Shown one piece after another: positions 38,305 through 46,238 of a stretch of 64,000 nt of DNA; positions within the stretch are counted from its first letter, which is position 1, and the number at the start of each line of letters is the position of its first letter. This stretch comes from a virus: positions 21,380 to 85,379 of IMG/VR virus record IMGVR_UViG_3300044673_000097; one strand, 5' to 3'. Under the pieces are notes generated by a model. The model worked only from the letters and a program-made list of their open reading frames with translations, had not been told where the DNA came from and did no database searches. A program made the translations under genes and the position numbers.

Positions 38305-39713
38305 GATTCCGCCCCGTCGTCTTCCCGCTCCTTCGGCGGCTCGTCATCCTTGGGCGGGTCGATCCTGTATTGGCTCCCGATGAACTCCAACTTCACCACC
38401 GTCGCCTCCTCGCCTCGAATCTTCGGCATGATGACCTCGAGCACGTTGTCGCGCTGATAGCCGGGGTCGTTGTAGTGGTAATGGTCCTCGCGATATAGCA
38501 GCAGCGTCGCATCGGCGAATTCCTCGAAGGCTCCCGTCTCTTTCAGGTCGGAGATCTGCGGACGCTTGTCCTTGACCGTGCGAGCCTCAAGCGCGCGGTT
38601 CATCTGCGCCAGTGCAATCACGCACAGGTTGTGCGTCTTCGCGATGTTCTTGAAGTGCTCGATGATTCCGTTGAGCTGATCCCGTCGAGGCTGCCTCTCG
38701 TTCGTTCCATGCACGAGCAGCGTGTGATCGATGACGACCGCGAACAGGTTGTCGTGCTCCTTGATGTGCGCGACGATGCGCCGCTCGATCTCCGCCGACG
38801 TGAGCCCAGTCGCCTCGTCGAAGTGCAGCGGGATCTTCGCCATGTCGCCCGCGGCCTTCGTGAGCGCGGACCAGTGCGACGTGAATACCTTCTTCGCTTT
38901 GAGCCGCCACACGCCCACCTGAGCCCGGCAGAACAGCGCTCGCACAATCTGCTCGTCGTTGGTCATCTCGAGCGTGAAGTACAGGACGCCTTGCCCCGCC
39001 TCGGCGAATCGGAGCGCGAGGTTCAGAGCAGCGACCGACTTGCCCATTCCAGACCTGGCGCCGATGACGTACATGCACTTGCGCTTGAATCCATTGAGCG
39101 CGTAGTCGAGGCGCCGATACCCGGATGCCATGCCTTCGAGCTCGTCGCCGCGCTCGATGCGACACCTGATAGCCTCGAATGCTGTTCGGATGCCTTCCTT
39201 GATTCCGGTCTTCGTCGAGATTCCCTTGGACGGCTGCTTGAGCAACGTCTCCAGCGTGGTGTCGGCCCGCTCGGCGTTCGGGACCGTCTCGATCAGCTTG
39301 TCGTAGTAGTCGGCCGGCGGGTCGTTGGCTGCGCCGTTCGATCGATATCCGCCTTCGCGCTTCCCCGGAGCGGGAGTGCTGAATTCTGACGCGGCCCACC
39401 TTGCAGCTTCAACCTTGTCGCACTGCCGAAGCTCCATGATCGAATCGACGTTCGTGCGGAATCCGTTGCGACCCATCGACGCACATGACGCATGCAGGCA
39501 CTTCCACCCGCCGCTGACGAAGTCCACGCCGGCATCGGCGCCGCAGTGGGGGCAATGACGAATCTTGCGGCCATCACGCTCGATGCCCAGCCGGTCGCCG
39601 ACGAGCTGCGGATCGATGTCGTTGATGTCCTTCCACATGCCCGGCTCCGACCCGATCGTCGGCGACCTGTGCTGCTGCGGTTCTGCCTGGAGAATGCCGT
39701 CGGCAATGCCCAT
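38301..39713 (-). CDS. DnaB-like replicative helicase with N-terminal zinc ribbon
   Basis: The 470-residue protein (ATG at 39713, TGATG overlap with the primase) has an N-terminal CHC2/primase-like ribbon: HCPHCGAD (53-60) and KCLHASCASMGRNGF. The RecA core follows with Walker A GARSGMGKS (218-226), LYFTLEM, FAVVIDHTLLVHGTNERQPR, CVIALAQMNRALEARTVKDK and KETGAFEEFADATLLLYREDHYHY, all DnaB-type motifs. The fusion of a ribbon with a helicase resembles T7-gp4-like or P4-alpha organisation without the primase domain; the primase is the adjacent gene. Confidence 0.85.
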   Translation of the reverse strand: MGIADGILQAEPQQHRSPTIGSEPGMWKDINDIDPQLVGDRLGIERDGRKIRHCPHCGADAGVDFVSGGWKCLHASCASMGRNGFRTNVDSIMELRQCDKVEAARWAASEFSTPAPGKREGGYRSNGAANDPPADYYDKLIETVPNAERADTTLETLLKQPSKGISTKTGIKEGIRTAFEAIRCRIERGDELEGMASGYRRLDYALNGFKRKCMYVIGARSGMGKSVAALNLALRFAEAGQGVLYFTLEMTNDEQIVRALFCRAQVGVWRLKAKKVFTSHWSALTKAAGDMAKIPLHFDEATGLTSAEIERRIVAHIKEHDNLFAVVIDHTLLVHGTNERQPRRDQLNGIIEHFKNIAKTHNLCVIALAQMNRALEARTVKDKRPQISDLKETGAFEEFADATLLLYREDHYHYNDPGYQRDNVLEVIMPKIRGEEATVVKLEFIGSQYRIDPPKDDEPPKEREDDGAES

Positions 39714-40435
39714 CACAGAGCCTCGATTGGAATGCGCCGCACGATCGGCCGGCAAGAAAAGAACGTCCCGCGGTGCGGGCGCTCCCGGCAGTCGACGCCC
39801 TTGCGCTTGCGGGTCCCGAACGCCGGGCACAAGCGCGCGGGATTGCACACGGTAGCGTCGACCTTCACACGGGGCGTGTTGAACTTTACAGCCATTGCCT
39901 TCAGGAACCGCTCGATTCGCTTGCGCGTGTCATCGCTCGGCATGACGGGCTTGAGCGCGACGAACAGCGAATAGCCGTTGCCCGAATCGCCACGCCCAAG
40001 GCACTCGTCGCCACCCAGCGCCGTCGCCAGAAACTCCTCGCACGCTTTGCTCACGTCATAGGCCGCCGCCTTCTCCCCATCCGTCGAGCTGATATCGCGC
40101 GGGCGCACGCAATCGAAGTCGAGGTAGACCGCCACAACCTGCGTCACGTCATTGTCGCTCGCCCTCGACGCAAACGGCGTCCACTTGCCCTCTCCGATGC
40201 GAGCATACAGGCCGTCGTGGATTCGGTTGAATACGGTGTAGACGCCCGACACGTCCGAGCGGGAATCCGCATCGCGCATCAGCCGAATGTGGTCGGCCTC
40301 GGTGCGAGCATACGCAACCGAAACCTTCTTGCGGGAATCGAACAGGGTGAGCTCGACGGTATCGGCGGGGCCAACGACCATAAAGCGCCGGAACAGCGCG
40401 GCGTTGATCTCGGTGCTCCCGTTGTCGTCAATCAT
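39713..40435 (-). CDS. Primase-polymerase-like protein (archaeo-eukaryotic primase family)
   Basis: The 240-residue protein starts MIDDNGSTEINAALFRRFMV. It contains VVAVYLDFDCVRPRDIS (residues 96-112; 'yld.D..rp') and the later GNGYSLFVALKP with DATVCNPARLCPAFGTRKRK, resembling PrimPol/AEP motifs: D-x-D catalytic acids, a 'sG.G.h~~~' segment and 'd.....p..~R.pG'. It sits beside the zinc-ribbon helicase. A primase role fits, so helicase and primase are split here; the family call is fairly strong. Confidence 0.65.
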   Translation of the reverse strand: MIDDNGSTEINAALFRRFMVVGPADTVELTLFDSRKKVSVAYARTEADHIRLMRDADSRSDVSGVYTVFNRIHDGLYARIGEGKWTPFASRASDNDVTQVVAVYLDFDCVRPRDISSTDGEKAAAYDVSKACEEFLATALGGDECLGRGDSGNGYSLFVALKPVMPSDDTRKRIERFLKAMAVKFNTPRVKVDATVCNPARLCPAFGTRKRKGVDCRERPHRGTFFSCRPIVRRIPIEAL

Positions 40436-41444
40436 CGAAACCTCCAGCCCAGAACGGGTCGGTCGTGCTGGCCTTTCGGCCGGTTGCCGCCACGAGCAGT
40501 TCGTCGATCCGCTCGGCGGTGATCTCGACGAGTTCCTCGCCGGGCGGGTCGGGCTCGGGTTCGGGTTCGGGAATCCAATGCCCCGGCTCGTCGTCGGGCA
40601 ATGCCGGCGGTGAATCGACAAGCGCGATCGCCTTGTCGATGTGCTCGGCGTCCCTGAACACAAGGTCGACACCGACGTAGCGCTTGCCGTTCGTGCGAGG
40701 GTCTCTCCCCATGCGCCAGTCGTCGAGCAGGGTCCCGTCAACGGCCAGCCGCAACTCCTCGACGGAGTAGGTCTTGAGAGCGCGAGCGATGACGGCCCGG
40801 CGCTTGTCGTCGAGCTTGGCCTTGGGCGCTAGGTGCGCGCGCCAGTAGTCGAACACGAGCTCGACGGGCGACGGCTGGGCGGGCTTGCTCGCCACGGGCA
40901 GCGGCAAGGGCAGGTCGGCAGGCGTGACCTGCCTTCGACCCGATGACGGGGCCGCAGTCGAGTTGTCGCAACTCGACAGATCAATGGTCGGGGTCGGAGG
41001 TCCAGATCGGAGGTCGGAGGTCAGGCGCGAGGGTCTCGGCCAATCCCCGAGAGTCTCGCGAGGGTCTCGCGAGGGTCTCGCGAGGGTTTGCGTTTCTGGT
41101 TCTTTTTCGGCTAGTTCCGGGCCAGGGACTCGGGGCTTGGACGGGTGATCGATCCTCTGGTGCTTGTCCCAACCTCGGACGTGCCCGTATGGTTGGGAGG
41201 ACACCCGATAAAGGGTCACCAGACCCACGTCCGAGAGTCTCGCGAGGATCTCGCGAGGGTCTCGCGAGGGTGTCGCACACCAGAATACCTGCCCAAGAAG
41301 CCACGTCGGGTTCGCCCGAAAGTTGCCGTGGTCGTCGGCGAGCAGGAGCAGCCCGACGAACAGCCGGAACTCGTCATCCTTGAGCGATGCCGTCTTTTCG
41401 TCTTCGAGCAGCTCGGGCTTGATGGTCCGAATGCGTCCGCTCAT
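40428..41444 (-). CDS. Phage replication initiator (O/DnaD-like), containing DNA iterons
   Basis: The 338-residue protein has a winged-helix N-terminus: GRIRTIKPELLEDEKTASLK, then FRLFVGLLLLADDHGNFRAN and ILARLSDVGLVTLYRV. This is the usual start of phage replication proteins 'rirtikPeff.de..a..s...rll~igLw~~aD..G'. The centre is Pro/Ser/Arg-rich, and the C-terminal half has a conserved-looking helix FDYWRAHLAPKAKLDDKRRA. Two clusters of an 11-bp repeat lie inside the coding sequence (41029-41091 and 41233-41276), as origin iterons do in lambda O. Confidence 0.7.
   Translation of the reverse strand: MSGRIRTIKPELLEDEKTASLKDDEFRLFVGLLLLADDHGNFRANPTWLLGQVFWCATPSRDPREILARLSDVGLVTLYRVSSQPYGHVRGWDKHQRIDHPSKPRVPGPELAEKEPETQTLARPSRDPRETLGDWPRPSRLTSDLRSGPPTPTIDLSSCDNSTAAPSSGRRQVTPADLPLPLPVASKPAQPSPVELVFDYWRAHLAPKAKLDDKRRAVIARALKTYSVEELRLAVDGTLLDDWRMGRDPRTNGKRYVGVDLVFRDAEHIDKAIALVDSPPALPDDEPGHWIPEPEPEPDPPGEELVEITAERIDELLVAATGRKASTTDPFWAGGFDD
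41029..41276. repeat. Two clusters of GAGGGTCTCGC 11-mer iterons inside the initiator gene (candidate origin)
   Basis: Four tandem 11-mers occupy 41049-41091 (gagagtctcgc, two exact gagggtctcgc, gagggtttgc) with an isolated copy at 41029. Four more lie at 41233-41276 (gagagtctcgc, gaggatctcgc, gagggtctcgc, gagggtgtcgc). The unit contains the palindrome CTCGCGAG. Eleven is not a multiple of three, so the repeats are conserved as DNA and not as peptide. Iterons within a replication initiator gene usually mark the origin. Confidence 0.65.
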
Positions 41445-41929
41445 TTCTCCGGCCTGATCCCGTCAATGGTTCGGATGCTCGCCCGAAGGATCGCTGCCGC
41501 GAGTCGAAGCGGCACGGGTCGCTCCTTCAGCCCCAAGTTGCATTCGTCGCAAAGGGCGGCCAGGTTCTCGTCGTCGTTCAATTCGGCGTCGGTCAACCCG
41601 CAATCCATGCCCACGGCGACGCTGAGCAGATGCCCGACGTGCAGTGGCTTGTCGTAGGAGTGGCAGATGGCGCACGCCTTACCGTCGCGCATGAAGACGC
41701 GGGCGCGCTGCTTCGGGCTGATGCCATTGTGCACGGTGGTCACGGTGCGAACGGCGCGGCCCGTTTCGACACGCGGGGCGTTGTACTGGAACTTGCCGCA
41801 TTCGCAGAATACGCAATCCTGGACGCCGCGGGTATCGACGCGCCCCGATGTGCTTCCGCAGAAGCGACACGGAGCGCGCATGCGGTATGCGGCGTCAACG
41901 TTGGCAAAGGGCAATGCCTCGTTGATCAC
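41441..41929 (-). CDS. HNH endonuclease-like protein
   Basis: Starts at a GTG at 41929 overlapping a microprotein stop (GTGA). The 162-residue protein has an N-terminal ribbon, CRFCGSTSG then CVFCECGK. An HNH-type core follows with FMRDGKACAICHSYDKPLHV, GHLLSVA... and a final LAALCDECNLGLKERPV, the classical 'c..C......h.~.H~.p.........N...lC..Cn' design. The linked Cys4 ribbon and HNH suggest a nicking or homing-type endonuclease or a recombination nuclease. Confidence 0.75.
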   Translation of the reverse strand: MINEALPFANVDAAYRMRAPCRFCGSTSGRVDTRGVQDCVFCECGKFQYNAPRVETGRAVRTVTTVHNGISPKQRARVFMRDGKACAICHSYDKPLHVGHLLSVAVGMDCGLTDAELNDDENLAALCDECNLGLKERPVPLRLAAAILRASIRTIDGIRPEK

Positions 41930-42009
41930 TCCCCACCTCCAATCTTGGCCGCGTTGAGCTCGTGAACGCTCACCTTGACACGCGGGCCAGTCACACTATC
42001 ATGGCACAT
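41926..42009 (-). CDS. 27-aa leader-like microprotein
   Basis: ATG at 42009 with AAAGGAG nine bases upstream reads MCHDSVTGPRVKVSVHELNA then AKIGGGE and stops so that TGA overlaps the GTG of the HNH gene. The Shine-Dalgarno and the overlap are the evidence. It may simply couple translation of the HNH gene. Confidence 0.5.
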   Translation of the reverse strand: MCHDSVTGPRVKVSVHELNAAKIGGGE

Positions 42010-42036
42010 GTCGAATCGCTCCTTTCGGTTCGGCCG

Positions 42037-42065
42037 GGCCCCGGGCGCTCCAACGCCGCGGGGCC
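42037..42065 (-). promoter_or_regulatory. GC-rich hairpin in the 103-base intergenic gap
   Basis: GGCCCC (42037-42042) pairs with GGGGCC (42060-42065), extended by GGCG/CGCC, just before the SD of the microprotein gene. No T-run follows on either strand, so it is better read as an mRNA processing or attenuation structure than as a terminator. Confidence 0.35.
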
Positions 42066-42112
42066 GTTTGCAATGTGCGCACGAATCCGCCCGCCGCAAA
42101 TGGAATCGGCAT

Positions 42113-42448
42113 TCATCGCTTCACCATCTCAAGCAGGCTGATACGGTTCTTTCGGGTCATGCACCGCAGCTCGTGGACCCGTCGTGGAGGCATCGCCACG
42201 CGCGCTGGCTGACGCATGACGGGCTCGGGCAACTCTCCCCGGGCCAATTCCCGTGAGCGACCCACGGCCTCGTAGCGGGCCTGCCAGGCGCGAAGATCCC
42301 ACATGCGCTTGGTCTCAGGCGGCGGAGCTGGGACGTTGATGACCCAGTAATCGCTGACCGCCGTGCAGTCGTCGAGAAAGGTGACGGCGGGGCCATTGGA
42401 CCACGGCGGCACATACCGATTGGGCTCGAATCCGGAGACAGCGATCAT
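42113..42448 (-). CDS. 111-aa protein, unknown
   Basis: MIAVSGFEPNRYVPPWSNGP starts with beta segments, and the C-terminal half is basic and helical (RRVHELRCMTRKNRISLLEM). The start overlaps the upstream stop (ATGA). Unrecognised. Confidence 0.5.
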   Translation of the reverse strand: MIAVSGFEPNRYVPPWSNGPAVTFLDDCTAVSDYWVINVPAPPPETKRMWDLRAWQARYEAVGRSRELARGELPEPVMRQPARVAMPPRRVHELRCMTRKNRISLLEMVKR

Positions 42449-42759
42449 CGTCCCATCTCCTTCCGCCTCTCATCGCGCCACATGAGCCAGCGGGCGAGGC
42501 GTTGGATCGCCTTGATGCGATAGGCACGTCGCACTGGGTCGGGGATTGGCTCGTGATACCCATCGCCGAGCGGGTCATACACCGTGGCGTGTTCTCGGCA
42601 GTAGATGAGCCCGCCGTCGCCGGACCTGCACATGCACGGGTGCTTGGCCTTCCAAGCCTGCCATGCCGCGTCGAGGTACGCCTTGCGCTTCGTGAGCCGA
42701 GGCTTGCGGCCGACCGACGAGCGCCATACGGGTTGGAGCTTGCATTCGATGGTGATCAT
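42445..42759 (-). CDS. 104-aa basic protein with Cys/His pairs
   Basis: MITIECKLQPVWRSSVGRKP is Arg/Lys-rich, with a CMCRSGDGGLIYCREH segment (residues 42-57) that could bind zinc, and a basic C-terminal helix WLMWRDERRKEMGR. The start is the ATG overlapping the upstream stop. Likely nucleic-acid-binding; unrecognised. Confidence 0.5.
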   Translation of the reverse strand: MITIECKLQPVWRSSVGRKPRLTKRKAYLDAAWQAWKAKHPCMCRSGDGGLIYCREHATVYDPLGDGYHEPIPDPVRRAYRIKAIQRLARWLMWRDERRKEMGR

Positions 42760-42977
42760 TGCCCCCACTCCCCGCTGTGATCGACCACGTCCGGAATCGG
42801 CGGCGCTGCGTGGGCGGGTCGAATCTCGACGCCGTTGAACCACCACTTGCCGTCGCGCTCGTCCATGTGGATTCGCATCAGGCGGAAGTCGTCGTCGTTG
42901 AGGTAGAAGACGCGTGGATACCAGCCGCGCCGAGCGACATCGCTCAGGCCCGCCATGACGGATTCGACGACGCTCAT
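42756..42977 (-). CDS. 73-aa protein (MSVVESVM start)
   Basis: MSVVESVMAGLSDVARRGWY then VFYLNDDDFRLMRIHMDE, a beta-rich core and a Pro-rich end. It begins like the gene at 35735 (MSLVESVM). Overlaps both neighbours by ATGA. Unrecognised. Confidence 0.5.
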   Translation of the reverse strand: MSVVESVMAGLSDVARRGWYPRVFYLNDDDFRLMRIHMDERDGKWWFNGVEIRPAHAAPPIPDVVDHSGEWGQ

Positions 42978-43246
42978 GCTGTCCTCTCGTGTGCCGCGCG
43001 AAGGCCGCACTTGGAGCATTGGGCACCCTCGACGCGCCATGGAAGCCCGGCGCATTCGGCGCACACCTTGCGTTCCCCGCGCATGTCGAGGGAGGCGATG
43101 GGACGAGCTGCCGAATTGCGAAGTCTGCGCCACCTGGAATCGCAGTCCTTGCACTTGCTCTGCAGCCCGTCGACGTTTCCGCTGCACCGGTAGAAGGACG
43201 AGCGTGGCTTGAACTTTCGGCACCACGTGCAGCGCTTCGTGCTCAT
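42974..43246 (-). CDS. Endonuclease VII-type / zinc-ribbon protein (90 aa)
   Basis: MSTKRCTWCRKFKPRSSFYR and later LQSKCKDCDSRWRRLRN are the start of the 'C..C.~.kp~~~F......dG....Ck.C' module found in recombination endonuclease VII and HNH proteins. CAECAGL and CSKCGLR form a second pair. No HNH follows, so it may be a ribbon alone. Coupled to the methyltransferase by overlap. Confidence 0.6.
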   Translation of the reverse strand: MSTKRCTWCRKFKPRSSFYRCSGNVDGLQSKCKDCDSRWRRLRNSAARPIASLDMRGERKVCAECAGLPWRVEGAQCSKCGLRAAHERTA

Positions 43247-43800
43247 GCCGCTTCCCTCCCGCAATCGAGGACAAGCCAACGACGTTGGGCGACGGCTGAG
43301 AAGACGAACCACGCATAGTCGGCGCTGTCGGTGCCCTTGCCCGTGAACGATGGGCGACGCGGCAATACGTGCACGTCGCTTGGGTGCGCCCGATGAAAGG
43401 CCGCCCGCTTCTGTCCGGCCATCCATGCGAGTCGCAGGAGGAAGCAAACCTCGCCTCCGGGACGGACCTCACGCAATGCCCGTTCAAGGAACTCCATCGC
43501 CAGCGAGAATGGCGGGTTGGCGATGATGAGATCCGGCCGACCCCAGTGCTCCGTGGCAAGGGCGTCCCGCACAGTGCCCCACTCGCACCCGCGATCCTCG
43601 ATGTCGAACCCTCGCAGAATCGCCTCGGGCCAACGCTCACGGCAGACGCGCAGGATTGCCCCGTCACCGCATCCGGGGTCGAGGATGATGGGAGCGCTGA
43701 ACCCGGGCCGAAGATGCGGCAGGATGGCAGCGGTCGCCCACGCTGGGGTCCTGTAGTAGTCGTCAGCGTTTCGGGTTGCCCCTCGGTTCGTGCTGCTCAT
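43243..43800 (-). CDS. Adenine-type DNA methyltransferase
   Basis: The 185-residue protein MSSTNRGATRNADDYYRTPA has the AdoMet motif I ILDPGCGDGAIL (residues 39-50) and the catalytic NPPF motif LIIANPPFSLAMEFLERALR. The YRTP start and the length match phage N6-adenine methyltransferases that protect DNA or modify it against restriction. Coupled by ATGA overlaps. Confidence 0.85.
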   Translation of the reverse strand: MSSTNRGATRNADDYYRTPAWATAAILPHLRPGFSAPIILDPGCGDGAILRVCRERWPEAILRGFDIEDRGCEWGTVRDALATEHWGRPDLIIANPPFSLAMEFLERALREVRPGGEVCFLLRLAWMAGQKRAAFHRAHPSDVHVLPRRPSFTGKGTDSADYAWFVFSAVAQRRWLVLDCGREAA

Positions 43801-44030
43801 CTCCCCATCTCCTCTGCAAGCGCGAGCCATTCGGCCCGGTACGGCGTGTTCGGTCCAACGCCCGCCCTGATCTCCCGCCAGATCAATTCGCGATCCTCGC
43901 GTCGTAGTTCGTGGGCCTGCGCGCGAAGGATCTCCATCATCTCGCCGGGCGCATACGAGCCGCGTCCGAGCGTGTAGCGGAAGGCGTAGATCAGCAGCGA
44001 GCGCAGGTGGTCGATTTGGACGGTGGGCAT
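43797..44030 (-). CDS. 77-aa helical protein
   Basis: MPTVQIDHLRSLLIYAFRYT and RAQAHELRREDRELIWREIR form helices. A phage family with the layout 'R.L..~ya~RYaLGR.tya........l......' exists and this fits it, with the phrase RYTLGRGSYAPGEMMEIL near residue 17. Function unknown. TGATG overlap with the next gene. Confidence 0.55.
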   Translation of the reverse strand: MPTVQIDHLRSLLIYAFRYTLGRGSYAPGEMMEILRAQAHELRREDRELIWREIRAGVGPNTPYRAEWLALAEEMGR

Positions 44031-44227
44031 CACAGTTCCTCCGCAGGCTGGTGAGCGGGCGTCGATTCGGCTGGCTCCCCGTGGACGACGACGCGGTAGA
44101 TCCCATATTCGGCCATGCCGAAGGGCCTTGCCTTGCACACGAGGCCGGACAGGATGCGTGCCACGTCCTCGGACATCTCGAGCACGAGCACCCCGTGGTC
44201 GTTCCAAAGTTGAAGCGGAACGATCAT
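44030..44227 (-). CDS. 65-aa protein, unknown
   Basis: MIVPLQLWNDHGVLVLEMSE has a strand-rich start, a central VCKARPFGMAEYGIYRVVVH and a Pro/Glu-rich end. Overlaps neighbours by TGATG/ATGA. Unrecognised. Confidence 0.5.
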   Translation of the reverse strand: MIVPLQLWNDHGVLVLEMSEDVARILSGLVCKARPFGMAEYGIYRVVVHGEPAESTPAHQPAEEL

Positions 44228-44610
44228 TCTGGTGCCTCGACGGATGCCGGCTTTTCAGCCCACTTGCCAGTGGCTCCGCACCGGGGGCAATCGCGTGTCT
44301 TCGTGCCGGTGTCCTTGTTCCAACTCACGAACAGTTGCCCGTCGCCGCTGCACTTCGGGCACACGTCGTGATCTTTGCACCACGACTCCCACCACGCATG
44401 GTGCTCCTCGATACCGATGACGAACTTGCGCCTGCCATCGGTGCCGTATTTCGGTTCGCCATTGCGTGGCCCGCTCTTGTAGACTCCGGTCGGAGCGCTC
44501 ATCTCGACCATGAATGCTTGGTCTTCGATGCGCTCGAACTTGCGAGCGGACCATTCGTCGGACAGCCCAAGCCTTTCGCGAGCGTGGATTTCGAGAGCGT
44601 TGTGCCTCAC
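44224..44610 (-). CDS. DnaJ-like zinc-ribbon protein (128 aa)
   Basis: A GTG at 44610 (GTGA overlap) starts VRHNALEIHARERLGLSDEW. The C-terminal half holds CPKCSGDGQLF and CPRCGATGKW, a two-Cys4 DnaJ-type zinc ribbon. The N-terminal part is helical. Possible nucleic-acid or protein binding. Confidence 0.6.
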   Translation of the reverse strand: MRHNALEIHARERLGLSDEWSARKFERIEDQAFMVEMSAPTGVYKSGPRNGEPKYGTDGRRKFVIGIEEHHAWWESWCKDHDVCPKCSGDGQLFVSWNKDTGTKTRDCPRCGATGKWAEKPASVEAPE

Positions 44611-45503
44611 GACGCCACCTCGGATTCCGCGGGCGCCTTCTTGCCCTTCTTCTTGCCGCTCGGTTTGGCCACGACGGTTTCGGCACCGCCGTTGACCGAA
44701 ACGGACAGCGTCATGTCGTGTTCGTCGGCGAGCCTCTGGAATCTCTCGACGGCTTTCTCCATTCCTTCGGTGCCCGGGATTGCGGTCTGGCGCACGTCCT
44801 CGGACACGAGCACTTCTCCCGTGTCGAGCCGCACGACCTGCCGCGTCTTGCCGTCGCTCGTAACTTCCTCGACGCATTCGACGGCGCCTCCGAGCGCAAC
44901 GGGCATCAGGATGACGGACAAGTCTTCGGACATCGGGCACGTGACGAGCACGGGCGCTCGGTCGGTCGGCCCGAAAGACATCTGCAACGTCGGCTCGGGC
45001 CCGGGGTCTTCGGGCGCTGCCTTGCGGAATGCCTGCGCGATCTTCGCGAGGAACTTGGAATTGACCGCGACGGCTTCGAGCATTCCGCGCGTGGTACCGG
45101 TGACGAGCGATTCGATGTCGGGGCCAAGCTCAGCCATCGTCGGCAGGCGAACCGACCACTTCGAGCATTCGATCTCGAACTTGCCAGCGGTCAGCTCGAC
45201 GGTGAGCGGGTCGTCATCGTCGGAATCCTCGTCGGGCTTCTTGGGCTTGTCGAGGTCGAGGATGCCGGCGAGGAACTTGGCGTCAGGTTGGGTGATGGCA
45301 ACGCGGTCGATGTCCCCGATGCACCCATCGACGGCCACGAAGACGGCAGCATAGAAGCCGTTGGTGGCAGCGAGGTAGAATCGGTCGGCCTTGTGCCAGA
45401 CCTGCACCTGATAGAGCGGGATGCGCTCGGGCTCGTCGGACGCCGCTTGCAGAACCGAGATGATGCCTCGGAACATGTCGAACTTGCTGATGTCGAATCG
45501 CAT
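44607..45503 (-). CDS. Sliding-clamp-like (beta/PCNA-type) protein
   Basis: The 298-residue protein MRFDISKFDMFRGIISVLQA has a clamp-like N-terminus, AATNGFYAAVFVAVDG, and the repeated GKFEIECSKWSVRLPTM block, similar to DnaN 'g.f.i.....~~~~lp....fP'. A later domain carries ECVEEVTSDGKTRQVVRLDT, and the C-terminal 20 residues are Lys/Glu-rich. In phage replication modules such clamps hold the polymerase; no DNA polymerase is visible in the window. The ATG at 45503 lies at the end of a long upstream frame of no obvious protein character. Confidence 0.45.
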   Translation of the reverse strand: MRFDISKFDMFRGIISVLQAASDEPERIPLYQVQVWHKADRFYLAATNGFYAAVFVAVDGCIGDIDRVAITQPDAKFLAGILDLDKPKKPDEDSDDDDPLTVELTAGKFEIECSKWSVRLPTMAELGPDIESLVTGTTRGMLEAVAVNSKFLAKIAQAFRKAAPEDPGPEPTLQMSFGPTDRAPVLVTCPMSEDLSVILMPVALGGAVECVEEVTSDGKTRQVVRLDTGEVLVSEDVRQTAIPGTEGMEKAVERFQRLADEHDMTLSVSVNGGAETVVAKPSGKKKGKKAPAESEVAS

Positions 45504-45525
45504 TGAATTCCACCTCCAGTTGCGG

Positions 45526-46008
45526 TCACGCCACCCATGCGGTGTCGGTCTCGAACCCGACGGGCTTGCCGGCGGGGTATGCTTGGTTGATCTGGTCGAG
45601 TTGCTTGCGCGAGGGGTTGGGCCACATCGTCCGCAGCTTGCATCGGTCGTTGGCTCGCAGGATGAGAGCGCCCCACCACCGATTGGCCTTGGCGAATTGC
45701 GAGGCCTCGACGATCGAAGGGAAGGGCTTGCCGTCCGCGTCGCTGTAATCCTGGCCGTCGTACTGGACGATACAGGGATTCGCGGGGCCGGCCTCGACGG
45801 GTGTGACGTAATCGGAGTTGTCGCGCCACAGGTGCTCGGGGATGCCGATGCGAATGCGGAACACGCGGCGCTCGTTCCGATTGGGACGGCGCTTGCCGGA
45901 TTCGATCTGAAAGAAGTTGTCGGCCCTGACGCCGATCTCACCGGCCGCGCGGATGTGCGTCCAGCCGTTGGTCTTGCGCCAAACTCGAAGCATTTCGTTC
46001 GGTGTCAT
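45526..46008 (-). CDS. XRE-type helix-turn-helix protein with C-terminal domain
   Basis: The 160-residue product MTPNEMLRVWRKTNGWTHIR has an HTH region (AAGEIGVRADNFFQIESGKR, residues 21-40) followed by a beta-rich domain with IVQYDGQDYSDADGKPFPSI. The phrase 'RRPNRNERRVFRIRIGIP' is a typical post-HTH linker. It precedes the clamp gene and may regulate the replication operon. Overlap ATGA with the next gene. Confidence 0.6.
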   Translation of the reverse strand: MTPNEMLRVWRKTNGWTHIRAAGEIGVRADNFFQIESGKRRPNRNERRVFRIRIGIPEHLWRDNSDYVTPVEAGPANPCIVQYDGQDYSDADGKPFPSIVEASQFAKANRWWGALILRANDRCKLRTMWPNPSRKQLDQINQAYPAGKPVGFETDTAWVA

Positions 46009-46238
46009 GCTGCCTCCATGTTGGTCGGAGCCATCGAGCGAATACGCTTGAGCGCGTCGTGAAGACCGAGCATGCGGATACGAGCCCGAAGGCTGCTTGC
46101 GTGCATTCCAAGAGCGCGAGCGGTGGCGCAGACGTTGCCGCGGTTGTGGCGCAGAAGAAGCAAGATGAGGTACTTCTGCCGTCGCCTGAACCGGCGCCAT
46201 CGCATGAGCACGGCGTGGCCTGTGTCCGCCTTGTTCAC
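46005..46238 (-). CDS. Fis-type helix-turn-helix protein (77 aa)
   Basis: Residues 32-60 (NRGNVCATARALGMHASSLR then ARIRMLGL) are a textbook Fis/NtrC-family HTH ('..gn...aA..LGi...tL..kl..lgl'). N-terminal residues are basic (RWRRFRRRQKYLILLLLRHN). A short DNA-binding regulator, coupled by overlap. Confidence 0.8.
   Translation of the reverse strand: MNKADTGHAVLMRWRRFRRRQKYLILLLLRHNRGNVCATARALGMHASSLRARIRMLGLHDALKRIRSMAPTNMEAA

Noticed and set aside
41975-42002. Perfect TTGACA-N16-TATCAT on the plus strand
   Set aside because: All genes here are on the minus strand and the bases encode the microprotein; no plus-strand gene follows, so probably chance.
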